A stretch of 64,000 bases of DNA from Gelatoporia subvermispora B (lineage: Eukaryota > Basidiomycota > Agaricomycetes > Polyporales > Gelatoporiaceae): the NCBI GenBank assembly GCA_000320605.2, contig KB445791.1:2413057-2477056 (forward strand). Reading direction: 5' to 3'. Shown here one piece after another: positions 61,341 to 64,000 of this stretch (its first letter is position 1; every line of letters begins with the position of its first letter). A program made the translations under genes and the position numbers. The notes under the pieces were generated by a model. That model saw only the letters and a program-made list of their open reading frames with translations. It was not told the DNA's origin and did not search any database.

Positions 61341-64000
61341 TCAGTCACTAATTTCTATCGCAGAGGCGCGAGCAAGCTTAGCGTCACGCTTTTCTTGCTT
61401 CTTCAAGAGATGACGCAGGATTTTGACCGTGTCCTCATTTTCGGGATACTCCTCTAGTCGCCCGATAGCTCTCTTCATACTTCAAACTAGAGTATGAGGG
61501 TATGTGTTAGAAGAGACATTATTATGCGCGTACCTCTTGCTACCAGCTAGCACAGTGGGACAATCCTTGATGAGATGATGGGGGGTCCGGCTACAGATGA
61601 CACAGGCAGCAGGGACGGCTTGTTTCGGCTTCTTCACCCTCGAGGCATCGGCTGGAGGGGGCGATAACGATCGTTTTGAGGAACTTGCTGCCGCATTAGA
61701 AGCGGAAGTAGAGGGGTCGTTTGTTTGGCGGATGCTCGAGGCCACGGATGGCTGCGGACGAAGCAAGGGTACAGGGCGAGATGTGCTTGCGGCTGGCACG
61801 TGTGGTACTACCTGCGTCCTCTGATCCGCCGAGGCGACATTGTCCCGCATCTTCGGCACAGGTGCCGATTTCCTAGGAAGAGGAAGTGGAGAGCTATTCT
61901 GGTTCCTCGGCAAAGGAGGGCGTGTGGGGTGCTCCGGCTGCTGTTTGCCAGCTGCGGAAGACAAGCTAGCGCCACCGGATGTCATTGCAATCCTCTGGTT
62001 AAGAATAGCGCTACTTTGCGAATTCGTCAGACCAGAGGATGATGGATCCAACTTCTGTTTCTTGCGCGAGACAGGCGTCTCTTGGGAGCTTGGGTCCTCT
62101 ACGAGGTACAGAGGCTGTCCGTAGATCAAGTGAATTTTGCCACGTCGATACAATGTCTCATCAATGGCTTGTATAGCAGCTCGCTGGAACAAATCAGAAT
62201 CAGAATCAGCCCGGATGTAAGGCATATTAATCTTACCCGGTCCTCCAAAGGTTCGTCGCCAGCATGCACCAACAAGATGTGACGATATTGAGCAAGATTT
62301 TCTGAACTCTGAGTCATATAGCAAGGACCTTGATGTCGGGTTCCGCAAAGGCCACATTGTTTGTCCGGATTATCATCTTGGACAGTTGAAGGGCGGTTGG
62401 AGATGGGCGAAAGCGGTGACTTGTGAGAATGCCTTGGCTTCTTGACCTTACCTTCTCTCGGTGCACGGGGCGGATCAGATGAGGGAGCTTGCCCCGTAGC
62501 AAGTTCAGCGAGATCGTCTGCAACGGACGTTGCATGATCAAGACCATCGCTATCGATCTCCGAAGGTGAATCGGATCCCGCATAGCCGTCCGATTCGTCC
62601 GACACAATGGATTTGGACTTCCATTTACCCTTCCCTTTCCGCGGCTTTCCCTTTGCAGGTGAGTCCCCTAGGTCAATATTTTGCTGAAAACAAGTCAGTC
62701 TGACACACTGCAGGCAGCTCGTTATCACGCGAACATACCTGAGGGAACACGGCCGCAGCACGACGACGAACTCCTCGTCCCGTTTCTTCCTTCTCCTTCG
62801 CCAATGCTCGCTCTGCAGCAATCCGTTCAAGCGCCTGCGCCCACGAATCGGTCTGCTCCGATTCTACTTGCGCCTCGTCTGGGACATCCTCGAGTGTATC
62901 CTTGTCCACTGACCACATCTTCGCGAAGGAAAATGACGCATTTTGACCTGTGCTAGGCGCAACCTCTTCTCCTTCCATCTCCGTTTTCTCAACCAGTTTC
63001 TCTACGTCATTCTCAGAGTCTGAACTAGTGCGTCAATCGCCGGAGGGGTAGATTTCATGATGAAACATACAATGGATCTCGCGAGCTGCTTGTTGTCCCT
63101 CATCAAATAGAGTTCTAGCTCCAAACATCAGGATCGAATGCACGTCTTCGCCACCTTCACTGTCATCCATCTTCTGGACAATGAGGTGATCGAGGACCAG
63201 CTTCTTCTTGCCAGTTTGCACGATCCGTTCTTCAAGTGCATGAGCTTATAACACAGTCGCATTGAAAGCGGCCTAAGGCTTACCCTCCGCGGACTCTTTG
63301 ACCATCAATTTAAAGACGAGGACAGTCTTCTTTTGACCGAACCGATGAGCGCGCGCAATAGCCTGGCAGATAACATGAGTGCAGGATCATTATCAAATAT
63401 TGACGGACATACTTGAAGGTCCTACAAATCTCATCAATTACCATTGTACGAACCGTGATAACGGATGCTCACCTGATGAGGATTGAAGTCTGGATCGAAT
63501 ATGATCACAGTGTCGGCACTCCAGAGGTTGATACCGACACCGCCCGCTCGCGTTGTCAAGAGGTAGATGGGAATGTCGGACCCGGGCTTGTTGAACTCAT
63601 CCATGCCTTTCTGACGAAGGCTCTGCTTCGTATTGCCGTCCTTAACAATAGTGGGGTTGTCATGGTATGCTACGTGTGCGACGGGCAAGCAACTCACAAG
63701 ACGCAAGTACTTGACTCCTTCGCCGTTCAAGAAGTCCTCTACTATGTCTAGGCCTATAGAAAACTATAACGTATGGATATGACATCAATGTCGAAGGAGC
63801 GCCCCAAATTTGTCACATACCTGACTGAACAGCAGTACACGATGTCCTCGGGCCCATAGCTTCGGCAGAAGCACCTTCAGCAATCTCAGCTTCGCGCTCG
63901 CGTCAATCAACTTCTCATGAGCTTCCTCTCGCGGCAAGCCCCGCGGCTCGATGTCGTCCGATACAAGGTATGGATGTTGAAGGCATCTACAAGATCTCGA
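61341..64000 (-). CDS. CHD/Mi-2 (Mit1-like) SNF2 remodeller, C-terminal part (partial)
   Basis: The gene enters from the right edge, so the N-terminus is missing. Visible are [57 protein letters not shown] and [10 protein letters not shown], the C-terminal helicase lobe, then [33 protein letters not shown] and [12 protein letters not shown], as in CHD3/Mi-2 proteins. Beyond lie acidic and Ser/Pro-rich regions and two short zinc-like motifs ([13 protein letters not shown] and [16 protein letters not shown]). The end is [10 protein letters not shown]. The final splice uses the acceptor before T-ATG-AAG at about 61470. The closest layout I know is fission yeast Mit1 of the SHREC silencing complex; orthology is inferred. 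Confidence 0.8.

Overview
The window looks like a gene-dense chromosomal segment of a filamentous basidiomycete, most likely an agaricomycete mushroom or polypore. The evidence is the short introns (mostly about 40 to 65 nt, GTRNGT donors, CTRAY-like branch sites), many exons per gene, compact intergenic spaces, and the gene families: a Zn2Cys6 regulator, a Sec3 exocyst subunit, fungal SNF2 remodellers, a Prm10/ThrE transporter and a family GT21 ceramide glucosyltransferase. Assignment below class level is a guess. I see no transposon, rRNA, tRNA, CRISPR array or secondary-metabolite cluster. Genes lie on both strands with no operon logic.

Left third (1-24.5 kb): an FBXO21-like F-box/transglutaminase-like/YccV protein; ketopantoate reductase (coenzyme A synthesis), head-to-head with an 11-exon aldo-keto reductase of the xylose reductase type; a large PB1-domain protein; a 1.6 kb gene-poor gap with a 17-G run; an F-box protein; a homeodomain protein; the SSU-processome WD40 protein Utp17/WDR75; a Zn2Cys6 transcription factor whose first zinc-binding cysteine lies in an 8-nt micro-exon; a REEP/TB2-DP1-HVA22 membrane-shaping protein; and a DUF985 cupin.

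Middle third (24.5-45 kb): a chromodomain protein with a coiled-coil tail and a C2H2-like end; exocyst Sec3; ceramide glucosyltransferase; a Pof3/Dia2-like TPR/F-box/LRR protein; a TatD nuclease; peroxisomal 3-ketoacyl-CoA thiolase with a PTS2 signal; a membrane-anchored heparinase II/III-like protein; and a Ser-rich single-pass membrane protein resembling cell-wall stress sensors.

Right third (45-64 kb): the circularly permuted GTPase GNL1; a SAM-dependent methyltransferase with a long Ser/Thr-rich insert; a Prm10/ThrE transporter; a Rad5/HLTF-type SNF2-RING protein; an RNase III-fold plus dsRNA-binding protein whose catalytic acidic residues appear lost; and the C-terminal part of a CHD/Mi-2 (Mit1-like) remodeller running off the right edge.

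The most unusual signals are in gene structure. The thiolase gene can only be read with one GC-AG and one AT-AC intron; with them all seven exons stay in phase and give a 414-residue protein with intact active-site motifs. The divergent neighbour TatD needs a GC-AG intron followed by a 9-nt exon. These, the 8-nt exon of the zinc-cluster gene, and the in-frame stop inside the chromodomain protein deserve transcript data.
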